64,000 nt of DNA from Solirubrobacterales bacterium (GCA_027451345.1 DAIDJO010000026.1:1-64000); one strand, 5' to 3'; counted from the first letter of the stretch, positions 9,412 through 18,702 are shown. Notes: generated by a model not told the origin, from the letters alone. Made by a program: numbers and translations.

Positions 9412-10905
9412 GGAGGGCGCGGCGGCGGTCGCGCCGGTGGCGCTGCGTGAGCGCAGCAGCGCCACCGCGACCAGGACGCCGGCCAACACGCTGCCGATCC
9501 CGAGCACGTAGGCGAGGCGGTACCCGCCGAGCAGCGAGGGCTCGAGCCCGTGATGGCTCGCCAGCAGCGCGCTGGTGTGGTTGGTGGCGGAGGTGCTGAG
9601 CACCGCGAGACCGAGCGCGCCCGAGACCTGCTGGGAGACGTTGACGATGCCGGACCCGAGACCGGCATCCGCGTGGGGCACGTCCTCCATCGCGATCTGG
9701 AGCATCGGCATGAACGCGTTGCCGACCCCGAGGCCCATCAGCACGAAGCCGATCAGCAGGCGCGGGAAGTAGCTCGTGTGCAGGCCGATGCCGTGCATCA
9801 CGACGAGGCCGGCGGCCACGAGGAGCAGCCCCGCCACCATCACCGGCAGCGCGCCGAGCCGCGCGACGAGTCGCCGGGTGACGCCCATCGACAGCGCGGC
9901 GACGGTGAGCGTCCAGGGCAGGAACGCGAGGCCGGTCTGGATCGCGTCGTAGTGGAGCACGTGCTCGAGATAGAGGCTGCCGACGAACCACGTGCCGTAC
10001 ATGCCGGTCACGAGCAGCCCCCGGGTGACGCAGGAGACCACGAGGCCGCGCAGGCGGAGGATGCGCAGGGGCATGATCGGGTTGGCCAGACGCGACTCGA
10101 GCACCAGGAAGGCGCTCATCAGCGCGAGCGCGAGCGCGCCGCCGCCGAGCGTCTGGACCGAACCCCAGCCGTGCGAGGTCGCCTCGACGATCGCGTACAC
10201 GGCGACGCCGATCGCGAGGGTGACGAGCAGCGATCCGAGCCAGTCGATGTCGTGGTGGAGACCGAGGCCCTCGTCGCGCGGGATGAGCGCGCGGCCGGCG
10301 AGGAGGGCGACGAGGCCGATCGGCAGGTTGACGAAGAAGATCCAGTGCCAGTTGAGCAGCTGGGTCAGCGCGCCACCGGCGAGCAGCCCGAGCGAGCCAC
10401 CGGCCACCGCGGTGAACACGTAGGCGCTCATGGCCCGCGCGCGCTCGGCGGGGCTGGGGAACTCGATGACGATGATCGCGAGGATGACGGACGCCTGGAG
10501 GGCCGCGCCGATCCCCTGGAGGAAGCGCGCGACGATGAGGAGCGTCGAGGTGTCGGCGGCGCCGCAGAGGAGCGAGGCGACCGTGAAGAGGCCGACGCCG
10601 GCGAGGAACACCCGTTTGCGGCCGAGGAGGTCGCCGAGCCGGCCGGCGAGCAGCAGGAAGCTGCCGAACGTCACGAGGAAGGCGTTGATGACCCAGGTGA
10701 GGTTGCCCTGGGTGAAGTGGAGGTCGCGCTGGATGTAGGGGAGCGCGACGTTCACGATCGTGGTGTCGAGCACGATCATCAGCTGGGCGAGGCAGACGAC
10801 GACGAGCGCGAGCCAGCGCCGACGGTCGGGGGAGAGGGAGCGGGTGAGGAGATTGCGGGGCGTGATCGGACTGTCCTTGTGCTGGGGGGTTGGTGCGCTG
10901 GGCAT
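9292..10905 (-). CDS. MFS transporter, DHA2/EmrB-QacA family
   Basis: 14-TM-like translation with LDTTIVNVALPYIQRDL and GRLGDLLGRKRVF; C-terminus overlaps the convergent USP gene. Confidence 0.88.
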   Translation of the reverse strand: MPSAPTPQHKDSPITPRNLLTRSLSPDRRRWLALVVVCLAQLMIVLDTTIVNVALPYIQRDLHFTQGNLTWVINAFLVTFGSFLLLAGRLGDLLGRKRVFLAGVGLFTVASLLCGAADTSTLLIVARFLQGIGAALQASVILAIIVIEFPSPAERARAMSAYVFTAVAGGSLGLLAGGALTQLLNWHWIFFVNLPIGLVALLAGRALIPRDEGLGLHHDIDWLGSLLVTLAIGVAVYAIVEATSHGWGSVQTLGGGALALALMSAFLVLESRLANPIMPLRILRLRGLVVSCVTRGLLVTGMYGTWFVGSLYLEHVLHYDAIQTGLAFLPWTLTVAALSMGVTRRLVARLGALPVMVAGLLLVAAGLVVMHGIGLHTSYFPRLLIGFVLMGLGVGNAFMPMLQIAMEDVPHADAGLGSGIVNVSQQVSGALGLAVLSTSATNHTSALLASHHGLEPSLLGGYRLAYVLGIGSVLAGVLVAVALLRSRSATGATAAAPSSEVAVDRVAADAPRVIRRRSQDQHLGGDVVEEPGEVLLA

Positions 10906-11053
10906 GGCGTTGGTGGGTTGGGGGGCTTTCTGGGGTTTGTGGACTGGTTCCTGGAGCTTGGTGGGGGGGCCGCCGGCCCGGGTCGGTCGGCCCCGGCCGC
11001 AGCCGTGGCCGGCGTGGGCGTGCCCGAGGCGCGCGGCCCGGGTTTGCCGCTAA

Positions 11054-11072
11054 ACTGGAGGGAGCCTCCAGT
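11054..11072. promoter_or_regulatory. Palindromic operator 1: ACTGGAGG-GAG-CCTCCAGT
   Basis: Perfect 8-bp arms, 3-nt spacer, in the divergent MFS/TetR intergenic region. Confidence 0.7.
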
Positions 11073-11079
11073 AGTGATT

Positions 11080-11094
11080 CGGAGGTGCCCTCCG
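11080..11094. promoter_or_regulatory. Palindromic operator 2: CGGAGG-TGC-CCTCCG
   Basis: Perfect 6-bp arms, 3-nt spacer, same core as operators 1 and 3. Confidence 0.65.
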
Positions 11095-11105
11095 GTTAAT
11101 AATAT

Positions 11106-11122
11106 ACGGAGGCTTCCTCCGT
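11106..11122. promoter_or_regulatory. Palindromic operator 3: ACGGAGG-CTT-CCTCCGT
   Basis: Perfect 7-bp arms, 3-nt spacer; adjacent AT-rich stretch could be a -10 region. Confidence 0.65.
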
Positions 11123-11152
11123 TTTGTCAAGACCCAGTTCGAACGACCGACC

Positions 11153-11743
11153 ATGAGCACCCCCCGCGCAGAGACCGCCCCGGTTGAAATCTCGCCCCGC
11201 GCCATGCGCTCCGACGCGAAGCGCAACCACGAGCGGGTGGTGGCGGCCGCCCGCGACGCCTTCGCCGAAGCCGGTCCCTCGACATCCCTGGAGGCGGTGG
11301 CTCGGCGGGCCGGGGTCGGCATCGGCACGCTGTATCGACACTTCCCGAACCGTCAGGCCCTGCTCGAGGCGGTCTACATCGGTGAGGTGCAGCAGCTCTG
11401 TGGCGCTACGCAGGAGCTGCTCGCACTGCCGCCCTGGGAGAGCTTCGTCGCCCTGGCACGCCAGCTCGTCGGCTACCTCGCCACGAAGAAGGCGCTCGCG
11501 CACGAGCTGATGAACTACGTCGATCGCGACGCCGCGTTCTTCAAGAGCTGCCGGGACGATCTGTTCCTCGCCGGCGAGCCGGTGCTCACCCGAGCGCAGG
11601 AGGCGGGAGCCGTCCGCCCCGACACGGATTTCACCGAGCTGATCCAGCTGATCGGCGGCATCGCCAAGATCGAGGAGACGGCGCCCGGACAGCGCGACCA
11701 CATCCTCGAGATCGCGCTCGACGGACTGCGGCGCCGGGACTGA
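11153..11743 (+). CDS. TetR/AcrR family transcriptional regulator
   Basis: N-terminal HTH: SLEAVARRAGVGIGTLYRHFPNRQALLEAVY. Confidence 0.9.
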   Translation: MSTPRAETAPVEISPRAMRSDAKRNHERVVAAARDAFAEAGPSTSLEAVARRAGVGIGTLYRHFPNRQALLEAVYIGEVQQLCGATQELLALPPWESFVALARQLVGYLATKKALAHELMNYVDRDAAFFKSCRDDLFLAGEPVLTRAQEAGAVRPDTDFTELIQLIGGIAKIEETAPGQRDHILEIALDGLRRRD

Positions 11744-11783
11744 ACGGCGGGAGCGGCCCGCGGCCGTTAGCCTGCGGGGCGCG

Positions 11784-12488
11784 ATGCCCATGAGTCAGGA
11801 GCAACCGATCGGCAGGCCGGTCGCGTTCGGCGGCGCCACTCCTCCGGTGCACACCGTCCTGATCGGTCGTCGCGTCGCGCTGCGGCCGATCGCGCCCGCG
11901 CGGGATGCCGACCCCCTCTACCGCGCATCGCACCTCCCGGACGGGGATCCGACGATCTGGACCTACCTGCACGACGGGCCCCACCCGGACCTCGAGACCT
12001 TTCGAGAGTCGCTCGAGGAGCAGGCTGCCCGCCACGATCACGTCTTCTTAACGGTCGCCAACGCCTCGGATGACCGAGCGCTCGGCATCGCCTCCTACCT
12101 CTCGGTTGTGCCGCCGCACGGCGTGATCGAGATCGGGAACATCTGGTTCGCCCCCGAACTGCAGCGAACCGCCGGTGCCACGGAGGCGATCTTCCTGCTC
12201 GCGCGCCATGCCTTCGACGATCTGGGGTACCGCAGGCTCGAGTGGAAGTGCAACGCGCTCAATGAACCGTCAAGGGTCGCCGCGACCCGCTTCGGCTTCC
12301 GGTTCGAGGGCGTCTTCCTCAATCACCGGGTCGTGAAGGGACACAACCGTGACACCGCGTGGTTCGCGATCACGGACGAGCGCTGGCCCGCTGTCCGCGC
12401 CGCCTTCGAACGCTGGCTGAGCCCCGCGAACTTCGCGCCCGACGGGACGCAGCGCTCGCGCCTGAGCGATCTCACCCGCGAGATCTGA
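11784..12488 (+). CDS. GNAT family N-acetyltransferase (RimJ/RimL-like)
   Basis: GRRVALRPI...GNIWFAPELQRTAGATEAIFLLARHAFDDLGYRRLEWKCNALNEPSRVAATRFGF. Confidence 0.85.
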   Translation: MPMSQEQPIGRPVAFGGATPPVHTVLIGRRVALRPIAPARDADPLYRASHLPDGDPTIWTYLHDGPHPDLETFRESLEEQAARHDHVFLTVANASDDRALGIASYLSVVPPHGVIEIGNIWFAPELQRTAGATEAIFLLARHAFDDLGYRRLEWKCNALNEPSRVAATRFGFRFEGVFLNHRVVKGHNRDTAWFAITDERWPAVRAAFERWLSPANFAPDGTQRSRLSDLTREI

Positions 12489-12527
12489 GCGGACGGGCCC
12501 GCAGGGGCCGCGGAAACCGCGCCCCGG

Positions 12528-12583
12528 GCGCGGGGGCCGAGCGACCCGGCGCGGGGGCCGAGCGCCCCCGGCGCGGGGAGCGG
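12528..12583. repeat. Short GC-rich tandem repeat (~20-bp unit, GGCGCGGGGGCCGAGCG...), about 2.7 copies
   Basis: Direct reading: gggcgcgggggccgagcgacccggcgcgggggccgagcgcccccggcgcggggagcg. Confidence 0.6.
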
Positions 12584-12747
12584 CACGCGCAGCCGGCGGG
12601 CAAAACGGTGCACGGGACGTCTCATGCGTCAACGCAGGCTGCCGAGCCGGTAGATTCCCGTTGTTCACGGGCCAATCTGGCGACGAATGGCCACCGGGCC
12701 CGGCAGGTCAGCACCGCCACCCCCACCGCCGACCCTGATCGGGCCAG

Positions 12748-15006
12748 ATGAGCACGAACGAGCATCCCGCAGGCGTTGACTACAAGACGATCGTCGAAGC
12801 CGTCCCGGCGATCGTGTTCGTGGCGGGGACCGGCCCGGACGCCCCGTGGCCGTATGTGAGCGACTGGATCGGGCCGATCCTCGGCTTCACCGTCGAGGAG
12901 TGGACCGGCAACGATCTGTGGGCGCGCCAACTCCACCCCGACGATCGCGCGGCGGTCACCGCGGCCGAAGCGGAGATGGTGCGCGCGGCGCTGGCCGCAC
13001 CGCAGGCGCAGACGCAACGCGGAGCGTTCCGGCTCGACTACCGCATGCTCCACCGTGACGGCCACGTGGTCTGGATCCGCGACAACTCGGTCCTGCAGCG
13101 TGGCGCCGACGGCACGCTCTTCTGGCACGGGGTGATGATGGACATCACCGCCGAGAAGGCGAGCGAACACCAACTCGAGCGCCGGTCGGCGGCACAGGCC
13201 GCGGTGGCGAGCCTGGGCGAGCGTGCCCTCGGTGGAACCCCGATCGACGAGCTGCTCGCCGACGCCTGCCGCCAGGCCGCGGAGGTGCTCGGCGTCGACA
13301 CCTGCACCGCGAACCAGCTGGGCGATGACGGCCTGACGCTCGCACTCCGCGCCGATCACGGATGGACGGATGAGGAGGAGATGCGGGGGGAGATCCTCCT
13401 CGCGCCGACGAGCCCGGGCTACCGCGCGATCGTGACGGGCCGCCCCGTGCTGGTGCGGGACTGGGCGACCGAGACGGAGCTCGACGCGAGCCTCCCTCTC
13501 GTCCAGGCGCAGATCAGGAGCAGCATCACCGTGCGCATCGAGGGACCGACCCGCCCGTGGGGTGTGTTCGGGGCACTCTCACGCGAACCCGACAGCTTCA
13601 ACGAGGACGACGTGAACTTCGTGGTCGCCATCGCGAACGTCCTGGCCGAGGCCATCGAGCGTCAGGACGCCGAGGACGCGATGCAGCACCTCGCCCTGCA
13701 CGACGTGCTCACGGGCCTCCCCAACCGCAGTCTGTTCGCCGACCGGCTCGAGCAGGCGCTCGAGCGGGTGCGCCGGCATCCCGGAACGCTCGCCGCGATC
13801 CTGTTCATCGACGTCGACCACTTCAAGCACGTCAACGACTCGTTCGGGCACCAGACCGGCGATGAGCTGCTCATCGGAGTGGCCACCCGCCTGCGCGAGG
13901 CGGTCCGACCGACCGACACGGTCGCCCGATTCGGCGGCGATGAATTCGGGCTGCTGCTCGAGGAGATCAGCAGCGAGCGGGTGGCCATCGCCACCGCCGA
14001 GCGCATCGCGGCCAGCTTCGCGCGCCCGTTCATGCTGGATTCCGGCTCGCAGTTCGTGACGGCGTCGATCGGCATCGCGCTGGCGGACGGCCACCAGGAG
14101 TCGGGCGCCCTCGTACGGGACGCCGACGCCGCCATGTATCGCGCCAAGCAGCGGGGCCGCGCGAGATACGACGTCTTCGACGAGGACCTGCGGATGCGCG
14201 CGATCGCCCGGGGCCGAACGGAGAACGAGCTGCGGCGCGCCCTCGACGGCCAGGAGCTCCGGCTCGTCTACCAACCGATCGTCGACCTCCGGGATGAGCA
14301 CGTCGTGGCGGTGGAGGCGCTCGTGCGCTGGGACCATCCGCAGCGCGGGGTCATCCCACCGGCGGAGTTCATCCAGATCGCCGAGGAGAGCGGCATGATC
14401 GAGCGCGTCGGCCAATGGGTGCTCGATGAGGCCCTGCGAGACGCGTCCCGGTGGGAGCGGATGCGGCCCGACCACCCCCCGATCCGCGTTGCGGTGAACG
14501 TCTCCGTCCAGCAGCTCCTCAACGGCCGCTTCTCGGACAACGTCAGCGACGCCATCCGCACGGCGGGAGTCGAGCCGCAGACGCTCAGCCTCGAGCTCGA
14601 CGAGTCGGTGCTCCGCGACGAGGCGGAGCAGATCCGCGGCGCCCTGCGCCTGCTCAAGCGGGTCGGCGTGCGCCTCGCCGTTCATGACTTCGGCACCGGC
14701 GACTCGTCGCTGCGGCAGTTGGCGGCGCTGCCGATCGACACGATCAAGGTCGAGCGGGGGTTCGTGGCCGCCCTCGGCACCGAGGACGCGGCCGGGCCGA
14801 TCGCCCACGCCGTGATCGGCACGGGCGTGGCGCTCGGGCTGGAGGTGATCGGCCTCGGCGCCGAGACGCTCGACCAGGTGGTCGAGCTGCGCAAGCTCGG
14901 GTGCCACGGAGCCCAGGGGTTCGTCTTCTCGGAGCCGCTCAGCGCGGAGCGGATCGACGAGCTGCTCGCCACCGGCGGTCATCTTCGCCGAACCGTCGCC
15001 CCCTGA
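12748..15006 (+). CDS. PAS-GAF-GGDEF-EAL cyclic-di-GMP signalling protein
   Basis: PAS/PAC segment, GAF, ARFGGDEFGLL with upstream RPTD (RxxD I-site), and EAL domain starting VAVEALVRWDHP. Confidence 0.92.
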   Translation: MSTNEHPAGVDYKTIVEAVPAIVFVAGTGPDAPWPYVSDWIGPILGFTVEEWTGNDLWARQLHPDDRAAVTAAEAEMVRAALAAPQAQTQRGAFRLDYRMLHRDGHVVWIRDNSVLQRGADGTLFWHGVMMDITAEKASEHQLERRSAAQAAVASLGERALGGTPIDELLADACRQAAEVLGVDTCTANQLGDDGLTLALRADHGWTDEEEMRGEILLAPTSPGYRAIVTGRPVLVRDWATETELDASLPLVQAQIRSSITVRIEGPTRPWGVFGALSREPDSFNEDDVNFVVAIANVLAEAIERQDAEDAMQHLALHDVLTGLPNRSLFADRLEQALERVRRHPGTLAAILFIDVDHFKHVNDSFGHQTGDELLIGVATRLREAVRPTDTVARFGGDEFGLLLEEISSERVAIATAERIAASFARPFMLDSGSQFVTASIGIALADGHQESGALVRDADAAMYRAKQRGRARYDVFDEDLRMRAIARGRTENELRRALDGQELRLVYQPIVDLRDEHVVAVEALVRWDHPQRGVIPPAEFIQIAEESGMIERVGQWVLDEALRDASRWERMRPDHPPIRVAVNVSVQQLLNGRFSDNVSDAIRTAGVEPQTLSLELDESVLRDEAEQIRGALRLLKRVGVRLAVHDFGTGDSSLRQLAALPIDTIKVERGFVAALGTEDAAGPIAHAVIGTGVALGLEVIGLGAETLDQVVELRKLGCHGAQGFVFSEPLSAERIDELLATGGHLRRTVAP

Positions 15007-15087
15007 TCGGGCGACGGCGGACGGACGTTCTAGAACCGCCACGGAGAGCTACGGCGGGGACCGGCCCCAGCCGAGCAGAAGAGAGGA

Positions 15088-16323
15088 ATGTCCGTCTCCC
15101 TCGCCCAGGATCCATTCAACGGGCCGCCGGTCCTCGTCTCGAGGCAACCGGTCCTGGATGGGCGAGACCGCGTCGTCGGCTACCGCATCTCCTACTCGTT
15201 GCTGAGCGACGGGGTGGTGGTCACGCCGACGCCGCTCGAGACGACGGAGATCGTCGAGGACGTCCTGGCCGTGATCGACGACGACGAGCGGGTGCTCGGC
15301 CACATGGCCCATCTACCGCTCACGCGCGAGATGCTCGAGCGCCGGGAGATTCCCCCGGTCCATCCGGCCGAGGTGCTCCTGCGCGTCCGCTACGAGGACG
15401 CGGTCGCGCCCGACCTGCTCCCCGTCGTCGCGGAGGTGCACAGCCGCGGCTACCGACTCGAGCTCGACGACCTGCCGGGACGAGCCTTCAACCTCGACCT
15501 GCTGCGGCTGTTCCACACCGTCGCGGTCGACCTCGAGCGGTGGACCCTCGACGACGCCGCGGCGGTCGTCCCGCACTTCCGCTACCGCAACACGACGGCA
15601 CTCGCCACGGGCGTCGCGACACACGAGCAGCGCGAGGCCGCCCGGACCGTCGGGTTCGACTGGTTCTCGGGTCCGTTCTTCTGCACGCCGAACATGCTCG
15701 GAGGCGAGCGGTTGGCGGTCGGGGATCTCCGCACCGTGGTCGAGCTGTGCCGGCTGCAGCAGGGTGAGACCCAGCTCGAGGATCTGATCGCGGTGATCGA
15801 GCAGGACCTGGGGCTCGGCGTGCGGTTGCTGAAGTACATGAACTCGGCGTACTTCGGCTTCGGCGGGCGCATCCGCTCGATCACCCAGGCGGCGACGATG
15901 CTCGGCATCCGCGGACTGTCGCGCTGGGCGCTGATCGCGGCGTCGATGGGGGACTCGACCCCGATCGCTCGGGAGCTCGCGCTCACCGGCCTCACGCGAG
16001 CGCGAGCCTGCGAGCTGATCGGGGCGGAGCGCCACCCCTCGCTCGATCGTGATGAGCTGTTCACCATCGGCCTGCTCTCCACCGCCGACGCGGTCTTCCA
16101 GATGCCGATGGCCCAGGTGGTGACCGAGCTGCCGCTCGAACAGACCGTGATCGAGGCCCTGCTCGACCGCACGGGGCCGGCCGGAGAGATCCTCCGCTCG
16201 GTGATCGCCTACGAGCAGGGCGAGTTCGTCTCGACGAGCCTCGCCTCGCTGCTGCTGGAGAACTCGGCCGCGTATCGCGACAGCCTGACCTGGGCTCGCC
16301 GCGCGGTCTACGGCATGGTCTGA
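15088..16323 (+). CDS. Degenerate EAL + HDOD domain protein (YuxH-like)
   Basis: FNGPPVLVSRQPVLDGRDRVVGYRISY (EAL motif absent) followed by HDOD region LLKYMNSAYFGFGGRIRSITQAATMLGIRGLSRW. Confidence 0.85.
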   Translation: MSVSLAQDPFNGPPVLVSRQPVLDGRDRVVGYRISYSLLSDGVVVTPTPLETTEIVEDVLAVIDDDERVLGHMAHLPLTREMLERREIPPVHPAEVLLRVRYEDAVAPDLLPVVAEVHSRGYRLELDDLPGRAFNLDLLRLFHTVAVDLERWTLDDAAAVVPHFRYRNTTALATGVATHEQREAARTVGFDWFSGPFFCTPNMLGGERLAVGDLRTVVELCRLQQGETQLEDLIAVIEQDLGLGVRLLKYMNSAYFGFGGRIRSITQAATMLGIRGLSRWALIAASMGDSTPIARELALTGLTRARACELIGAERHPSLDRDELFTIGLLSTADAVFQMPMAQVVTELPLEQTVIEALLDRTGPAGEILRSVIAYEQGEFVSTSLASLLLENSAAYRDSLTWARRAVYGMV

Positions 16324-16374
16324 GGCAGGCCACCCGGCGCCGGCCGACCGGTGCCGGCCGTGCGCCCACGCCCC

Positions 16375-16833
16375 TCAGTCCGCGTCAGCCAGTCGCGTGA
16401 GCAGCCGCACCGCCTCGCGCAGGGTCGCCTGCTCCTCAGCGGTGAACTGCGCGATCTCCGTGGCCAACCACCCCTCGCGGGCGGCGCGGTCGGCGTACAG
16501 CGCCCGGCGACCACGGGGCGTCAACGCGATCTGGCTGCGGCGACCGTCGCGGGCATCGGGCCGGCGCTCGATCAGCCCATCGCTCTCGAGCTCGTACACC
16601 GTCTGGCTCATCGACTGCGGACGGACCGCCTCGAGCGTGGCAAGCTCGCCGATGCTGCGTGGACCGTCACGGTCGATCCAACCGAGGACCGACGCCTGGG
16701 TGAGCGGAAACCGGTGCTCGCTGCGCAGGCGCCGGAGCAGGCGCCCCAACACGACGCGCAGCTCGGTCGGCAGCGTCTCCATCTCGAGCTCCCGGATCAG
16801 TTCGGCCTGAGCGACCTCAGCATTCCTCTCCAC
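16375..16833 (-). CDS. MarR family transcriptional regulator
   Basis: GTG start at 16833; LTQASVLGWIDRDGPRSIGELATLEAVRPQSMSQTVYELESDGLIERRPDARDGRRSQIALTPRG. Confidence 0.85.
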   Translation of the reverse strand: MERNAEVAQAELIRELEMETLPTELRVVLGRLLRRLRSEHRFPLTQASVLGWIDRDGPRSIGELATLEAVRPQSMSQTVYELESDGLIERRPDARDGRRSQIALTPRGRRALYADRAAREGWLATEIAQFTAEEQATLREAVRLLTRLADAD

Positions 16834-16876
16834 GCGGCAAGGATACGCCCTACGTGGTGGGGAAGCGCGGTTTATG

Positions 16877-16887
16877 CAGGTTACCTG
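16877..16887. promoter_or_regulatory. Candidate MarR operator CAGGT-T-ACCTG
   Basis: Perfect 11-bp odd palindrome in the divergent MarR/MFS intergenic region. Confidence 0.4.
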
Positions 16888-16902
16888 TGGAATACTGGTC
16901 GG

Positions 16903-18702
16903 GTGACACGCTGGCTGACCTCGCGCCGAGCGGACGACGGACCGCTTCCCGACAACTACAAGTGGATCGCGCTCTCCAACACGACCCTCGCGGTCCTGCT
17001 GGCGACCCTGGACGGCTCGATCACGATCATCGCGATGCCGGACATCTTCCGCGGAATCCAGCTGAACCCGCTGCAGTCCGGCAACAGCTTCTACCTGCTG
17101 TGGATGGTGCTCGGCTACCTGATCGTCTCCAGCGTCCTGATCGTGAGCCTCGGGCGTCTCGGGGACATGTTCGGGCGGGTGCGGATCTACAACCTCGGCT
17201 ACGTCATCTACACCGCCGCGTCGCTGCTCCTGACGATCGACTGGATGACCGGTGCCGCGGGAGCGACCTACCTGGTGATCCTGCGCCTCGTCCAGGGCGT
17301 CGGCGGAGCGTTCCTGCTCGCCAACTCCGCGGCGATCATCACCGATGCCTTCCCGACACGCCAGCGGGGGATGGCGCTCGGCATCAACAACATCGTCGGC
17401 GTCAGCGGGATGTTCATCGGACTCGTCCTCGGCGGGCTGCTCGCGCCGATCAACTGGCGTCTGGTGTTCCTGATCTCGGTGCCGGTCGGCCTGTTCGGAA
17501 CGGTCTGGGCGTACCGGAACCTGCGCGAGCTGAGCCGGCCGCAGACCGGCGCGCGGATCGACTGGCCCGGCAACGTCAGCTTCGCGGTCGGACTGATCCT
17601 CATCATGGTCTCGATCACGTATGGGATCCGGCCCTACGGCCACGACGCGATGGGCTGGCTCAGCCCCCGCGTGCTCGGCCTCGCCGGCGGCGGTGTCGCC
17701 TGCCTGCTCGGCTTCGCGGTGATCGAACTGCGATCGGACAACCCGATGTTCCGCCTGCCGCTGCTGCGCATCCGCGCGTTCAGCGCCGGCACGCTCTCCA
17801 CCTTCCTGGCCTCCATCGCCCGCGGTGGGCTGATGTTCATGCTGATCATCTGGCTCCAGGGGATCTGGCTGCCCGAGCACGGCGTCAGCTTCGCCGCGAC
17901 GCCGCTGCGCGCCGGAATCCTGATGCTGCCCCTCACCGTGGGGATGCTGGTGGCCGGACCGGTCTCGGGCATCCTGTCGGACCGCTACGGCGCGAGAGGG
18001 TTCGCGACCGGGGGGATGCTGGCCACCGCGGCCACCTTCGTCCTACTCTGGCTGCTGCCGATCGACTTCGGTTACGTCGAGTTCGCCGGGGTGCTCGCCC
18101 TGCTCGGCGTGTCGTTCGGGATGTTCGCCTCCCCGAACCGCGCGGCCGTGATGAACAGCCTGCCGCCGCAGGATCGCGGCGCGGGCGGAGCGATGAACCA
18201 GACGTTCCAGAACAGCGCCCAGGTGCTGTCGGTCGGCATCTTCTTCTCGTTGATGATCGCCGGACTGGCGGCCAACCTTCCGCACACCCTCACGCAGGGC
18301 CTGCACCAGCACGGCGTGCCGCTCGCTCGCGCCGCCGTCATCGGCCGGACGCCGGCCGTGTCGGTCCTCTTCGCCGCGTTCCTCGGCTACAACCCGATCC
18401 GCAGCCTCGTCGGAACCCACGCCCTGCACGCCCTGTCGACCCCCGCACGCGCGGCGCTGACCGGCCGCTCCTTTTTCCCCCACCTGATCGCCGGCCCCTT
18501 CCGGGACGGCCTGCACACCGCCTTCACGTTCGCGATCGTCGCCTGCCTCATCGCGGCGGTCGCCTCCGCCCTGCGCGGTGGCGTCTACCACCACACCGAG
18601 CCGGAGGGTGACCGGCCGCCGGACCTCGCTCGCGCCGCCCGGGTGGCACGCCGCGACGTCGTCACCACGGCGGAGGCGGCCGCCGGCCGCGCCAGGCGCT
18701 GA
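16903..18702 (+). CDS. MFS transporter, DHA2 family
   Basis: GTG at 16903; ATLDGSITIIAMPDIFRGI, GRLGDMFGRVRIYNLG, multiple TM segments. Confidence 0.88.
   Translation: MTRWLTSRRADDGPLPDNYKWIALSNTTLAVLLATLDGSITIIAMPDIFRGIQLNPLQSGNSFYLLWMVLGYLIVSSVLIVSLGRLGDMFGRVRIYNLGYVIYTAASLLLTIDWMTGAAGATYLVILRLVQGVGGAFLLANSAAIITDAFPTRQRGMALGINNIVGVSGMFIGLVLGGLLAPINWRLVFLISVPVGLFGTVWAYRNLRELSRPQTGARIDWPGNVSFAVGLILIMVSITYGIRPYGHDAMGWLSPRVLGLAGGGVACLLGFAVIELRSDNPMFRLPLLRIRAFSAGTLSTFLASIARGGLMFMLIIWLQGIWLPEHGVSFAATPLRAGILMLPLTVGMLVAGPVSGILSDRYGARGFATGGMLATAATFVLLWLLPIDFGYVEFAGVLALLGVSFGMFASPNRAAVMNSLPPQDRGAGGAMNQTFQNSAQVLSVGIFFSLMIAGLAANLPHTLTQGLHQHGVPLARAAVIGRTPAVSVLFAAFLGYNPIRSLVGTHALHALSTPARAALTGRSFFPHLIAGPFRDGLHTAFTFAIVACLIAAVASALRGGVYHHTEPEGDRPPDLARAARVARRDVVTTAEAAAGRARR

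Noticed and set aside
9550-11187. 545-aa plus-strand ORF antisense to the MFS gene
   Set aside because: Highly charged, no domain, mirrors MFS codon pattern; crosses the operator region.
12590-12680. GEMM-I c-di-GMP riboswitch call upstream of the GGDEF-EAL gene
   Set aside because: Only fragmentary resemblance, no tetraloop/receptor or paired stems I could lay out; kept as a low-interest finding, not as a feature.
16351-16902. N-terminal 184-aa extension of the MFS ORF
   Set aside because: Antisense to the MarR gene, with no MFS character; GTG 16903 directly precedes the first plausible MFS segment.
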